Assembly (NCBI GenBank): GCA_004555915.1
Contig: SFJM01000002.1
Coordinates: 1-64,000, forward strand
From: Clostridiales bacterium
Lineage (GTDB): Bacteria; Bacillota; Clostridia; Oscillospirales; Butyricicoccaceae
Direction: 5' to 3'
DNA: 64,000 bases
A program made the position numbers and the translations under genes. The notes beneath the pieces were generated by a model. That model worked only from the letters and a program-made list of their open reading frames with translations, was not told the DNA's origin and searched no databases. How positions within the stretch are numbered: the stretch's first letter is position 1; each line of letters starts with the position of its first letter. Shown here one piece after another: positions 48,951-57,416 of the stretch.

Positions 48951-49319
48951 TCAATATCCCAGCTTATGCAGTAGCTTGATAACATCCGCAGATTTCAGCA
49001 CCTTCCCCATGGATACGACCTGCTCATTGACTACGATACCCGGCATACTCATGACACCGTATGCCATTACCTTTTCCATATCGGTGATATACTCGACTTC
49101 AACCTTCATGCCAAGCTCCGCAACTGCCTTTTTGCAGTTTTCATACTGCTCATGACAGCTTTTGCATCCCGCACCCAAAACCTTCATGCTGGTCACGCCG
49201 CAGGAACCTTCACAGCACGATGCTTCTTCTGCCTTAAATGCAGGTGCGCCGGTATTGCAGCAGCAGGACGGCTCTGCCTTAACCTCTTCCTTTTTCTTAC
49301 CAAATCCAAACAGTGCCAT
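48951..49319 (-). CDS. Thioredoxin-like redox protein with Cys-rich N terminus
   Basis: The 122-residue protein has AAGGAG 8 bp upstream of the ATG. The C-terminal part (about 47-122) is the small thioredoxin-like domain of the redox-active disulfide protein 2 family, with the CKSC active site and SMPGIVVNE. The N-terminal part carries Lys-rich FGFGKKKEE and Cys clusters (SCCCN, SCCEGSC) that look like a metal or arsenic binding arm. It is the gene after the ArsR-linked permease, so it may hand electrons or metalloid to that system. Confidence 0.85.
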   Translation of the reverse strand: MALFGFGKKKEEVKAEPSCCCNTGAPAFKAEEASCCEGSCGVTSMKVLGAGCKSCHEQYENCKKAVAELGMKVEVEYITDMEKVMAYGVMSMPGIVVNEQVVSMGKVLKSADVIKLLHKLGY

Positions 49320-49346
49320 ACGATTAACTCCTTTCAAAATGACAAG

Positions 49347-50348
49347 TTATAAAATAAACAAATACTGAAACAAATTAAATCCATATCCCACGATCACAAT
49401 GCCCACAATGCAGATCACGATAAACAATGCCAGCAGCTTTGGCTTAACTGCCTTACGGAGCATAATCATTGATGGCAGACTCAATGTGGTAACAGCCATC
49501 ATAAAGCTGAGAATTGTGCCAAGCTGTGCACCCTTTGCCAACAATGCTTCTGCTACCGGAATCGTACCAAAAATATCCGCGTACATCGGAATGCCGATTA
49601 ACGTTGCAAGGATAACACCAAACGGGTTATGGCTGCCGAGTGCTGCTTCAATCCAGCTTTCCGGAATCCAGTTGTGAATGACTGCGCCGATACCGACACC
49701 AACCAGAATATATGGGAATACTTTTTTGAAGGTGCTAACGACTTGATCTTTGGAATACATCATTCTGTCCTTGACAGTCAGCTTTTCTTCTGCCATCGAA
49801 ATATTTTTCGCATTGCGGATGTAATCTTCCACATAATTTTCCATGTGCAGTTTTTCAATAACAATGCCGCCAATAACCGCTATCACCAAACCTAAAATGA
49901 CATATGCAACCGCAATTTTTACACCAAAGATGCTCATCAGCAAAACCAGACTTCCCAGATCAACCATCGGAGAAGAAATCAGGAAGGAGAAGATAACTCC
50001 CAATGGTAATCCCGCACTTGCAAAGCCAATAAAAATCGGAATGGAAGAACAGGAGCAGAACGGCGTTACCGTTCCGAGCAATGCACCAATGATATTGGCA
50101 CCTAAACCACGGAAACGTCCTAAGATACGCTTACTGCGTTCCGGTGGAAAGAAGCTCTGGATGTACGAGATGCCAAAAATCAGTACACAGAGGAGCACGG
50201 TAATCTTAATCACATCATAAATGAAAAAATGGATGCTTCCTCCGATTTTGGAGCTGATATCCAGCCCCACAGCAGATAATCCGCTGCCAATCAGATCTTT
50301 CAGCCATTTCATGCCGAGAATCTGATCTTGAATCAAGGTCCAAATCAT
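49347..50348 (-). CDS. ArsP/DUF318 family permease
   Basis: The protein is 333 residues from the ATG with AAGGAGGG upstream. It has about eight to ten transmembrane helices and the family signature TPFCSCSSIPIFIGFA, whose Cys pair is implicated in metalloid transport in ArsP-type permeases, and a second conserved PMYADIFGTIPVAEAL stretch. A charged cytoplasmic loop lies at about 165-200. Members export trivalent organoarsenicals, but many are uncharacterised. It follows an ArsR-type regulator and precedes the thioredoxin-like gene, forming a typical three-gene cassette. Confidence 0.88.
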   Translation of the reverse strand: MIWTLIQDQILGMKWLKDLIGSGLSAVGLDISSKIGGSIHFFIYDVIKITVLLCVLIFGISYIQSFFPPERSKRILGRFRGLGANIIGALLGTVTPFCSCSSIPIFIGFASAGLPLGVIFSFLISSPMVDLGSLVLLMSIFGVKIAVAYVILGLVIAVIGGIVIEKLHMENYVEDYIRNAKNISMAEEKLTVKDRMMYSKDQVVSTFKKVFPYILVGVGIGAVIHNWIPESWIEAALGSHNPFGVILATLIGIPMYADIFGTIPVAEALLAKGAQLGTILSFMMAVTTLSLPSMIMLRKAVKPKLLALFIVICIVGIVIVGYGFNLFQYLFIL

Positions 50349-50363
50349 GATAACCCTCCTTAG

Positions 50364-50379
50364 ATTGATATGTATCAAT
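50364..50379. promoter_or_regulatory. Inverted repeat before the permease gene
   Basis: A perfect 7-2-7 palindrome (ATTGATA-nn-TATCAAT) lies just upstream of the permease ribosome site. ArsR/SmtB-family regulators bind such short inverted repeats, so it may be an internal operator of the cassette. Confidence 0.45.
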
Positions 50380-50459
50380 GTATAGAGCTGTAATTATGCC
50401 GGCTGTTACACCGGCTGTTTCCATCCATACATGTTCCAATGCTTTTGCGCACGCTTTGA

Positions 50460-50768
50460 TTATTCCTGACAACAGCAGTCTGCCTGATCGGATGAACCAC
50501 AGCAGCTGATGGCATTGAGATAATCCTTAAATGCACAAAATTTGTCACAGTTAATGGAATAATACTGCCATTTTCCTTCTTTTCTGGCAGATACCAGTCC
50601 ACATTCAGACAGCACCTTCATATGATGAGACAATGTCGGCTGTGTCACCTGAAGCTCATCCAACAGATTGCATCCACACTTTTCTCCAGATGTCAGCATT
50701 TCAATGATCTTTAATCGGTTTACGTCAGACATCGCTTTACAGAGTACAGAGACTTCGTTTCGTTCCAT
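50460..50768 (-). CDS. ArsR/SmtB family metal-responsive repressor
   Basis: The 102-residue winged-helix protein has DVNRLKIIEML, then QVTQPTLSHHMKVLSECGLV as the recognition helix and EGKWQYYSI as the wing. Cys31-Gly-Cys33 lies in the helix where ArsR-type sensors bind arsenic, cadmium or lead. A second Cys cluster (SCCGSS, DCCCQE) ends the protein. This points to a thiophilic metal or metalloid as inducer. It has its own promoter at 50807-50835 and leads the permease and thioredoxin-like genes. Confidence 0.9.
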   Translation of the reverse strand: MERNEVSVLCKAMSDVNRLKIIEMLTSGEKCGCNLLDELQVTQPTLSHHMKVLSECGLVSARKEGKWQYYSINCDKFCAFKDYLNAISCCGSSDQADCCCQE

Positions 50769-50806
50769 GTCATCACCTCATTACATTGATTATTGTCTAT
50801 ATGTAT

Positions 50807-50835
50807 AATATAACAAACAAATAGATATCTGTCAA
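50807..50835 (-). promoter_or_regulatory. Promoter of the ArsR cassette
   Basis: On the minus strand TTGACA (50830-50835) and TATATT (50807-50812) are 17 bp apart. A second TTGACA lies about 12 bp upstream. Confidence 0.7.
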
Positions 50836-50906
50836 TGTGTATGTCAAAATATTTTATTTGTTCTAACCACTCTTTATGACATCATCTGCAAAACCATACA
50901 ATAATA

Positions 50907-50943
50907 CCCCATCAGACAGCAGCCTTACGCTTCCCTGATGGGG
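50907..50943 (-). terminator. Terminator of the aspartate transcarbamoylase gene
   Basis: A 9-bp stem (CCCCATCAG / CTGATGGGG) with a 19-nt loop is followed on the minus strand by a broken T tract (TATTATTGT). Confidence 0.6.
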
Positions 50944-50965
50944 CATTGTATTTATGTACGGGCTC

Positions 50966-52060
50966 TTATTCCCACTCCACAACAACCTTGCGCTTGCGGT
51001 ACTCAACCGGCTGTTCGCAGTAAATGCAGCGTTCACCCTCCGGTGTGCGGTGGGTTTCCAGGGGCAGATAGGTTTCCGTACGGGTGATGCACTTCGGATT
51101 GGTGCAGCGCAGATTCGGACGGCCCGGAATATTTTTTGGCATACGGAACCGCGGCTGCTTGCTCAGGGTCAGCAACAAGGCCATACGGGCATACATGCCA
51201 AAGCGTGCCTGATCGAAATAAACCGCTCTCGGATCATCATCCACATCCTTGGAAATTTCGTCCACACGCGGCAGCGGATGCATAATCAGCAAATCCTTTT
51301 TTGCATCACGCAGCTTTGCCTTGGTCAGGCAATAAATCCCCTTCAGGCTTTCATATACCGCGATATCCGCAAAGCGCTCCTTCTGGATACGGGTCATATA
51401 GAGCACATCCAGCATCGGGAGTACCGGCTCCAGACCGGAAACCTCATAAAACTTCATTTTATGGCTGCGCATAAACTGGCGCAGGTATTCCGGAATCGCC
51501 AACTGGCGCGGTGCAATCAGATAAAACTGTACGTTTTTATAATTGGCAAGGAAATGGATGAGGGAATGTACCGTGCGGCCATATTTCAGGTCACCACAGA
51601 TGCCGATTTTCATGTTGTCCGCAGAACCACGCAGACGCAGGATTGTGGTCATATCCGTCAGGGTCTGGGTCGGATGCAGATGTCCGCCGTCACCGGCATT
51701 GATGACAGGTACCTCGGAAAAGAACGAAGCTGCCTTTGCTGCACCCTCACTCGGATGGCGCATCACGATCATATCCGCATAGTTGGAAACCATGGTGATG
51801 GTATCATCCAGTGTTTCACCTTTCGTTGTGGAAGATGCGCTGGGATTGGAGAAACCAATCACGCTTCCTCCCAGACGCTTCATCGCGGTGGAAAAGGAAA
51901 GGTTGGTACGAGTACTCGGCTCATAAAACAGGCTGCCGAGCACCTTGCCACGGCAGGCATCGGTATAACCCTCCGGACGGTCAATAATATTTGAAGTTAA
52001 TTTATATAACTCGTTAAATTCTTCCATTTTAAGGTCACTGAGGTCAATGATATGTCGCAT
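50966..52060 (-). CDS. pyrB: Aspartate carbamoyltransferase with C-terminal PyrI-like zinc domain
   Basis: The first about 310 residues form the catalytic chain that joins carbamoyl phosphate to aspartate in pyrimidine synthesis. The sequence shows FYEPSTRTNLSF, the HPTQTL motif, and HPLPRVDEI. The chain is about 60 residues longer than normal. The extra end has Cys319, Cys324, Cys345 and Cys348 (CX4C-X20-CX2C), which resembles the zinc domain of the regulatory chain PyrI without its nucleotide-binding domain. No pyrI gene is visible in the window. It is a single gene with its own promoter; no PyrR attenuator was seen. Confidence 0.92.
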   Translation of the reverse strand: MRHIIDLSDLKMEEFNELYKLTSNIIDRPEGYTDACRGKVLGSLFYEPSTRTNLSFSTAMKRLGGSVIGFSNPSASSTTKGETLDDTITMVSNYADMIVMRHPSEGAAKAASFFSEVPVINAGDGGHLHPTQTLTDMTTILRLRGSADNMKIGICGDLKYGRTVHSLIHFLANYKNVQFYLIAPRQLAIPEYLRQFMRSHKMKFYEVSGLEPVLPMLDVLYMTRIQKERFADIAVYESLKGIYCLTKAKLRDAKKDLLIMHPLPRVDEISKDVDDDPRAVYFDQARFGMYARMALLLTLSKQPRFRMPKNIPGRPNLRCTNPKCITRTETYLPLETHRTPEGERCIYCEQPVEYRKRKVVVEWE

Positions 52061-52089
52061 GAATGCTTTCCCTCCCTGATATTTCCTTT

Positions 52090-52118
52090 ATTGTATCACA
52101 GATTCTGTCGAATGAAAA
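52090..52118 (-). promoter_or_regulatory. Probable pyrB promoter
   Basis: On the minus strand TTTTCA (52113-52118) and TACAAT (52090-52095) are 17 bp apart. The -35 is a weak match. Confidence 0.45.
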
Positions 52119-52156
52119 GACAAACCCGTTCCCACGGCAAAAAAACTGACATTTGT

Positions 52157-52237
52157 TCACTGCAGTGACAGTGACAGCAGCAGCATAACTGTCAGCACAG
52201 CCGCAGTAAGCAGCAGTGTGAGTCGAAAACGCAACAC
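52157..52237 (-). CDS. Possible 26-residue hydrophobic peptide
   Basis: A GTG start with GGGAGG 9 bp upstream opens a 26-codon frame, MLRFRLTLLLTAAVLTVMLL and six more residues. It encodes two Arg followed by a run of Leu, Ala, Val, Thr and Ser, one possible membrane span. It lies in the 284-bp gap between lysA and pyrB. The DNA is locally repetitive (CTG and CAG steps), which by itself yields Leu-rich frames, so it may be chance. Confidence 0.3.
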   Translation of the reverse strand: MLRFRLTLLLTAAVLTVMLLLSLSLQ

Positions 52238-52293
52238 GGCACAGCACCTCCCTGCTGTTCAGCTTGGACAGAAATGCCGTATTTTATCCGTCG

Positions 52294-52323
52294 AAAAGCG
52301 CCGATCCAAAGACCAGCGCTTTC
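52294..52323 (-). terminator. Possible terminator of lysA
   Basis: A 7- to 8-bp stem (AAAGCGCT / GGCGCTTT) with a loop of about 14 nt is followed by TTTCG on the minus strand. Confidence 0.4.
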
Positions 52324-52344
52324 CACTCTGCATTGTCGTAAAAA

Positions 52345-53625
52345 TTACTTGTTAAAAATACCGGTTACATCCAGCGTTGCAAAGTAATCCTCCGGCGTCT
52401 CCGCACGGCGGATCAGCTCGGTGGAACCATCCTCCTTCAGCAGAACCTCTGCGGAACGCAGTCTGCCATTATAGTTGTAACCCATGGAGAAGCCGTGTGC
52501 ACCTGCATCATGGATGACCAGCAGGTCACCGCGGTCAATTTCCGGCAGCATGCGGTCCACAGCAAACTTGTCACAGTTCTCACACAGCGAACCGGTGACA
52601 TCATACTTATGGTCGCAGGGTGCGTTTTCCTTACCCAGAACGGTAATATGATGATATGCGCCATAGATTGCCGGACGCATCAGGTTTGCCGCGCATGCAT
52701 CCACACCAATGTAGTTCTTATAGGTGTTCTTTTCATGGATGGCACGGGTCAGCAGACAGCCATAGGGGCCAAGCATATAACGGCCCAGTTCGGTGTACAG
52801 GGCAACATCATCCATACCAGCCGGTACAAGGATTTCCTCATATGCCTTGCGGACGCCTTCACCAATAATGGCAATATCATTGACATTCTGTTCCGGACGA
52901 TAGGGAATGCCAACACCGCCGGACAGGTTGATAAAGGTGATATGTGCGCCGGTCTCTTCCTTCAGCTCCACTGCGAGCTTGAACAGGATGCTTGCCAGTG
53001 CCGGATAATATTCATTGGAAATGGTGTTGGAAGCAAGGAATGCATGAATACCAAATTCCTTTGCGCCCTTTTCCTTCAGAATTTTATATGCCTCGGAAAT
53101 CTGTGCACGGGTCATGCCATACTTTGCTTCACCCGGATTGTCCATAACCTGGAAGCCTTCCTTGGAGCCACCCAGCTGGAATACACCGCCCGGATTGAAG
53201 CGGCAGCAAATGCGTTCCGGAATATGTCCGATGGCATCCTCCAGGAACGGGATATGGGTAATATCATCCAGATTGATGGTAGCACCCAGCTTGTCTGCCA
53301 TGACAAACTCCTCTGCCGGCGTGTCATTGGAGGAGAACATGATTTCTTTGCCGGAGAAGCCGCAGGCCTCACTCATCATCAGCTCGGTCAGCGAAGAGCA
53401 GTCCGTACCGCAGCCTTCCTCCTTCAGAATCTGCAGAATACGCGGATTCGGGGTTGCCTTTACCGCAAAATATTCTTTAAAGCCCTTGTTCCAGGAAAAA
53501 GCCGCATTCAGTCTGCGTGCATTCTCACGGATTCCCTTTTCATCATACAGATGAATCGGCGTCGGATACTGCTTTACAATTTCCTCTGCCTGCTCTTTGG
53601 TGACAAATGGTCTCTTCTCGTTCAT
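52345..53625 (-). CDS. lysA: Diaminopimelate decarboxylase
   Basis: The 426-residue fold type III PLP enzyme makes lysine from meso-diaminopimelate. The PLP lysine is Lys56 in YFAVKATPNP. The phosphate-binding NLSGGVGIPYRP, the ELGRYMLGPYG stretch and CENCDKFAVDR with the partner-subunit Cys are present. It resembles the longer clostridial LysA form. The ATG is preceded by AAGGATG-like bases. It lies alone between engB and pyrB; no lysine riboswitch was found in the 69-bp upstream gap. Confidence 0.93.
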   Translation of the reverse strand: MNEKRPFVTKEQAEEIVKQYPTPIHLYDEKGIRENARRLNAAFSWNKGFKEYFAVKATPNPRILQILKEEGCGTDCSSLTELMMSEACGFSGKEIMFSSNDTPAEEFVMADKLGATINLDDITHIPFLEDAIGHIPERICCRFNPGGVFQLGGSKEGFQVMDNPGEAKYGMTRAQISEAYKILKEKGAKEFGIHAFLASNTISNEYYPALASILFKLAVELKEETGAHITFINLSGGVGIPYRPEQNVNDIAIIGEGVRKAYEEILVPAGMDDVALYTELGRYMLGPYGCLLTRAIHEKNTYKNYIGVDACAANLMRPAIYGAYHHITVLGKENAPCDHKYDVTGSLCENCDKFAVDRMLPEIDRGDLLVIHDAGAHGFSMGYNYNGRLRSAEVLLKEDGSTELIRRAETPEDYFATLDVTGIFNK

Positions 53626-53694
53626 TAATCAAACATCCTTTTCTGTATCTGTATCGGACAGCCGGATCATCGTTTCCCCTGTCCACCGTAAACA

Positions 53695-54288
53695 TTAGTT
53701 TTCTTCAATATGCTCCAGAATCAGCGCAAGCACTTCCTCCCTGCCGGTTCCCTTTTCCGCAGAAAACGGAATCACCGGAACCTCCTCCGGCAGATGCAGT
53801 GTGGTGCGAATGGTCTGGAGATTGCCTTCCAGCTGGCTTTTTTTGATTTTATCCAGCTTATTGGCAATCACCACAAACGGCATGCCGGTCTGTAAAAACC
53901 AGTCTGCCATCGTGACATCGTCCGCTGTGGGCTTATGGCGGATATCCACAATCTGGAAACCCAGAGTCAGCGTATCCTCACTTGCGAAATATTCGTCCAT
54001 CAGCTGGCCCCAGCGGGCACGCTCTTTTTTGGAAACCTTGGCATAGCCATAGCCCGGCAGGTCTACAAAATACACTTTTTCATCAATCTGAAAGAAATTG
54101 ATGTGTACCGTCTTCCCCGGTTCATTTCCCACACGGGCAAAATTCTTCTGGTTCAGCAGGCGGTTGATGGTGGAGGATTTGCCTACGTTAGATTTACCGG
54201 CAAAGGCAATCTGCGGCAGTGCATCGTTGGGAAAATCGCCGGTTTTCACCGCAGAACGGACAAATTCAACTTTATGTAAATTCAGCAT
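53695..54288 (-). CDS. engB: Ribosome biogenesis GTPase EngB/YsxC
   Basis: The 197-residue GTPase is needed for late assembly of the 50S subunit. G1 is GKSNVGKSS, the switch region is GNEPGKTVHINFF, G3 is DLPGYGYAKV, G4 is NKLDK and G5 is PFSAEKGTG. The usual switch sequence PGKTQ is altered here to PGKTV, a small variation. Its ATG lies inside the end of lon (7-bp overlap), the lon-engB order of many Firmicutes, which gives translational coupling. Confidence 0.95.
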   Translation of the reverse strand: MLNLHKVEFVRSAVKTGDFPNDALPQIAFAGKSNVGKSSTINRLLNQKNFARVGNEPGKTVHINFFQIDEKVYFVDLPGYGYAKVSKKERARWGQLMDEYFASEDTLTLGFQIVDIRHKPTADDVTMADWFLQTGMPFVVIANKLDKIKKSQLEGNLQTIRTTLHLPEEVPVIPFSAEKGTGREEVLALILEHIEEN

Positions 54289-56741
54289 AGTTCACCTTGT
54301 CTTGACGCGGTTTCGGACGCCGGAACAACGGCTTCCGGCAAAATCGTTGCAGCCTTCGTGCTGTCCGTTTTCTCACGGCACAGTGCGGTATCCAGTACGG
54401 TATCCATGGTTTCCGCAATGACAAATTCCACATTTTCCCGAACAACCGGCTCAATGTCCTGTAAGTCCGGCTCATTTTCAGCCGGGACAATGACAGTTTT
54501 CATGCCGGCACGGTAAGCAGCCATGGTCTTTTCCTTCAGGCCGCCAATCGGCATCACGCGTCCACGGATGGTAACCTCACCGGTCATGGCGACATCATGC
54601 CGTACCGGCACGCCGGACAGGGCGGATGCCAGCGCGGTTGTCATGGTAACACCTGCGGATGGGCCATCCTTGGGAATCGCAGCCTCCGGGAAATGGATGT
54701 GAATGTCATTGTCCTTGTAGAACATCGGGTCAATCCCCAGCTTCTCCGCAGAGGAACGGACACAGGTGACTGCAGCCTTGGCAGATTCCTCCATGACCTT
54801 GCCCAGATTGCCGGTAATTTCCAGCTTTCCGGTGCCCGGAATGACATTGACCTCCACCTGCAACATCTCACCGCCCACCGAAGTCCATGCCAGACCGTTA
54901 ACCACGCCGATTTCATCCTTTTTGCTGACATTGTCCTGCTTATACCGGGGTGTACCCAGGAATTTTTCCATATTGGAACGGTTGACGGTAACGCGCTTGC
55001 GGTTTTTCCGTTCCGGATTTTTCTGCTGGTCATCTGCAATGATCTTCGCAGCCTTGCGGCAGATGGTTGCAATCTGCTGCTCCAGACGGCGGACACCCGC
55101 CTCACGGGTATAGGACTGGATCAGATACACAATCGTCTCGCGTGTCAGTGTCAGATTGGTTTTTTTCAATCCGTGGTGCTCCAGCTGCTTGGGCAGCAGA
55201 TGCCGTGTGGCAATTTCCGCCTTCTCCTGCTCCGTATAGCTGGAAAGCTCAATGATTTCCATACGATCAAGCAGCGGCCGCGGAATGGTATCCAGTGTAT
55301 TCGCCGTGGTGACAAACAATACGTCAGACAGGTCGAACGGAATCTCTATAAAATGGTCACGGAACGCGCTGTTCTGCTCAATATCCAGAACCTCCAGCAG
55401 TGCAGCTGCCGGATCACCTCTGGAATCCGTACCCATCTTGTCAATTTCATCCATCAGGATCAACGCATTTTTGCTGCCTGCCTGCGACAGGGCCGTCATA
55501 ATACGTCCCGGCATGGCACCGATATAGGTCTTGCGATGGCCGCGGATATCCGCTTCATCCCGCACGCCACCCAGGGACATGCGTGCATAATTACGTCCCA
55601 TGGCTTCCGCAATCGAACGGGCAATAGAGGTCTTACCCACACCCGGAGGTCCTACAAGGCAAAGCACCTGCCCCTTCAGCTGAGGTGCCAGGGATTTTAC
55701 CGCGAGAAATTCCAGGATACGGTCCTTGACCTTTTCCAGACCATAATGGTCACGATCCAGAATCCTGCGGGCAGTCTTGAGATTCAGCTGTTCCTTTGTG
55801 GTGATATTCCACGGAAGCTCCAGACAGGTATCCAGATAGGTACGGATGACACCGCTTTCCGCGGACAGCGGCTGCATTTTCTCCAGACGGTTGGCTTCCT
55901 TAATCAGCTTTGCCTCGGATGCCTCCTCCAGTTGCAGCGCACGGATTTTTTCACGGTATTCCTCCACCTCATCGCCGGTATCCTGTTCACCCAGCTCGCC
56001 CTGAATGACCTTCAGCTGCTCCCGCAGATAATATTCCTTCTGGTTTTTATCCACCTGCTCCTTGAGCTTTTCCTGAATTCCGTTTTCGATGCGCAGAATT
56101 TCAATTTCATTACCAAGGACACGGATCACCTTTTCCAGACGACGCACATCATGCAGCTGCTCCAGCAGCTCCTGCTTGGTCTCATAGGAAAGCGGTGTAT
56201 TCTGTGCGACAAAATCCGCCAGATAGCCGGGCTCGCCGCCATCCAGCACGGACATCACCACATCATGGGTGATATGGGAGGACAATGCTGCATATTCCTC
56301 AAAATGATCCTGCAGGGTACGTACCAGTGCTTCCTTCCTCCGCTGGGAAGTGCGTCCGGCATCGGTATCCACCCGGAACACCCGTGCAAACATACAGTCG
56401 TCCTGCATGGAAAACTCCTCCACACCGGCACGATAGCTGCCTTCCACCAGTACCCGGATGTTATCGCCCGGCAGGCGAAGAATCTGCTTGACGGTGCACA
56501 CCGTTCCAAAGGTAAACAGATCATCCTCTGTGGGGGAATCGGTACGGATATCCCGCTGTGCTGTCAGAAACAGCCGCTGGTTATCCTTCATGGATTGTTC
56601 CAGTGCCTTCATGGAAATCAGGCGGCCCACATCAAAATGAATCAGCATTTCCGGAAACGCAACCAGACCGCGCAGCGGCAGCACCGGCAGTATTTCCAAC
56701 TCGGAGCCGTACTCGTTGTCTAATTCGTTAATCTGGGACAA
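54282..56741 (-). CDS. lon: ATP-dependent protease Lon
   Basis: The protein is 819 residues from the TTG with GGAGG 7 bp upstream; a longer frame to 56903 would begin upstream of the promoter start and is rejected. Lon degrades misfolded and regulatory proteins. The N-terminal substrate domain ([14 protein letters not shown]) and a coiled region are followed by the AAA+ module with GPPGVGKTS and ILMDEIDKM. The C-terminal protease domain has catalytic Ser in PKDGPSAG and Lys in [10 protein letters not shown]. It is co-transcribed with engB. Confidence 0.96.
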   Translation of the reverse strand: MSQINELDNEYGSELEILPVLPLRGLVAFPEMLIHFDVGRLISMKALEQSMKDNQRLFLTAQRDIRTDSPTEDDLFTFGTVCTVKQILRLPGDNIRVLVEGSYRAGVEEFSMQDDCMFARVFRVDTDAGRTSQRRKEALVRTLQDHFEEYAALSSHITHDVVMSVLDGGEPGYLADFVAQNTPLSYETKQELLEQLHDVRRLEKVIRVLGNEIEILRIENGIQEKLKEQVDKNQKEYYLREQLKVIQGELGEQDTGDEVEEYREKIRALQLEEASEAKLIKEANRLEKMQPLSAESGVIRTYLDTCLELPWNITTKEQLNLKTARRILDRDHYGLEKVKDRILEFLAVKSLAPQLKGQVLCLVGPPGVGKTSIARSIAEAMGRNYARMSLGGVRDEADIRGHRKTYIGAMPGRIMTALSQAGSKNALILMDEIDKMGTDSRGDPAAALLEVLDIEQNSAFRDHFIEIPFDLSDVLFVTTANTLDTIPRPLLDRMEIIELSSYTEQEKAEIATRHLLPKQLEHHGLKKTNLTLTRETIVYLIQSYTREAGVRRLEQQIATICRKAAKIIADDQQKNPERKNRKRVTVNRSNMEKFLGTPRYKQDNVSKKDEIGVVNGLAWTSVGGEMLQVEVNVIPGTGKLEITGNLGKVMEESAKAAVTCVRSSAEKLGIDPMFYKDNDIHIHFPEAAIPKDGPSAGVTMTTALASALSGVPVRHDVAMTGEVTIRGRVMPIGGLKEKTMAAYRAGMKTVIVPAENEPDLQDIEPVVRENVEFVIAETMDTVLDTALCREKTDSTKAATILPEAVVPASETASRQGELC

Positions 56742-56874
56742 TTGATAACCTCCTCCTGCATGCGCATGGCAGATCCTGTCATCTGCTGCGCAAAAGCACA
56801 CGCTGCAAACAGACGGAATGACATTTTCCGTCGGAATTGCACAAATCATGTGCGGATATTTCATACTTCTTAAA

Positions 56875-56903
56875 ATTATATAGTATTTTATATCCCTTTT
56901 CAA
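56875..56903 (-). promoter_or_regulatory. lon-engB promoter
   Basis: On the minus strand TTGAAA (56898-56903) and TATAAT (56875-56880) are 17 bp apart. A small inverted repeat (TTCAA / TTGAA, near 56899-56914) overlaps the -35. Neither a CIRCE element nor a proper CtsR box is present. Confidence 0.75.
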
Positions 56904-57019
56904 GTCTGTTTGAAGTCAGATATATGGATAAAATACATAAATCTGCCGTCAAAACAGGGCGATTTTGCGGTAAAAAATTACATATCCGGATAATCTGCCG
57001 CCAAAAAACGCAATGACAC
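56904..57019. other. Intergenic stretch before lon, no gene seen
   Basis: Between the lon promoter and the terminator of the clp gene group I see AT-rich sequence without a ribosome site or a recognisable RNA. Confidence 0.5.
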
Positions 57020-57055
57020 GAAAAAATGCCTGCAGACCATGACAGTCCGCAGGCA
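57020..57055 (-). terminator. Terminator of the clpX-DUF3846-like unit
   Basis: A stem with arms TGCCTGCGGAC and GTCTGCAGGCA is followed on the minus strand by TTTTTTCG. Confidence 0.85.
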
Positions 57056-57066
57056 AAAGATACAGA

Positions 57067-57402
57067 TTATTCAGCTTTTGGCAGAGCCAGCAGTCCGGAA
57101 AAATATTCCATATCCTCATCCGACAGGGAAATAATATTGCCGAACGCATCAAAGGCTGCCACAATCATCGGACCAAAAAAGGTTTCATTGAAAATGGTAC
57201 GGTTTTCCGGCATCTGGAGTACATCGGAAAAGGCATTGTGGATGACACAAACACCTTCATCAATCCCCTTGGACGCGATTTTGCCGTGTACCATATCTTC
57301 CATCTGCGCTTCAGTTCCATTCAGGTACTGAACCTCTGGTTCCTTGCCCGGATTCACATACAGGCAGCGGATAATATAGGGGTTTTCTGTGAAATTTTGC
57401 AT
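57067..57402 (-). CDS. Small protein resembling DUF3846
   Basis: The 111-residue acidic protein begins with a strand (IIRCLYVNPGKEPEVQYL), has a helix that includes EAQMEDMVHG, and ends MIVAAFDAFGNIISLSDED. This pattern recalls the DUF3846 family found in Firmicutes and their phages. Function is unknown. It follows clpX by 14 bp and should be read on the same transcript. The ATG lacks a strong Shine-Dalgarno site apart from GGAAGTGG. A link with the ClpXP protease is suggested only by position. Confidence 0.6.
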   Translation of the reverse strand: MQNFTENPYIIRCLYVNPGKEPEVQYLNGTEAQMEDMVHGKIASKGIDEGVCVIHNAFSDVLQMPENRTIFNETFFGPMIVAAFDAFGNIISLSDEDMEYFSGLLALPKAE

Positions 57403-57416
57403 GTTATCCCACTTCC

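Noticed and set aside
50215..50472. An 85-codon minus-strand frame spanning the gap between the ArsR-type gene and the permease gene, with a hydrophobic start
   Set aside because: It overlaps the permease by over 100 bp in another frame, has no ribosome site, and runs across the palindrome at 50364-50379.
52044..52247. A 67-codon minus-strand frame between lysA and pyrB
   Set aside because: It has no ribosome site for its start and overlaps the start of pyrB. The short hydrophobic frame at 52157 is a better candidate in the same gap.
54597..56723. A 708-codon plus-strand frame opposite lon
   Set aside because: It is antisense to a complete Lon protease and has shadow-like composition.
56742..56948. 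CIRCE or CtsR heat-shock operator before lon
   Set aside because: No TTAGCACTC-N9-GAGTGCTAA is present. The GACTT repeats have an 11-bp period that does not fit the CtsR heptad spacing.
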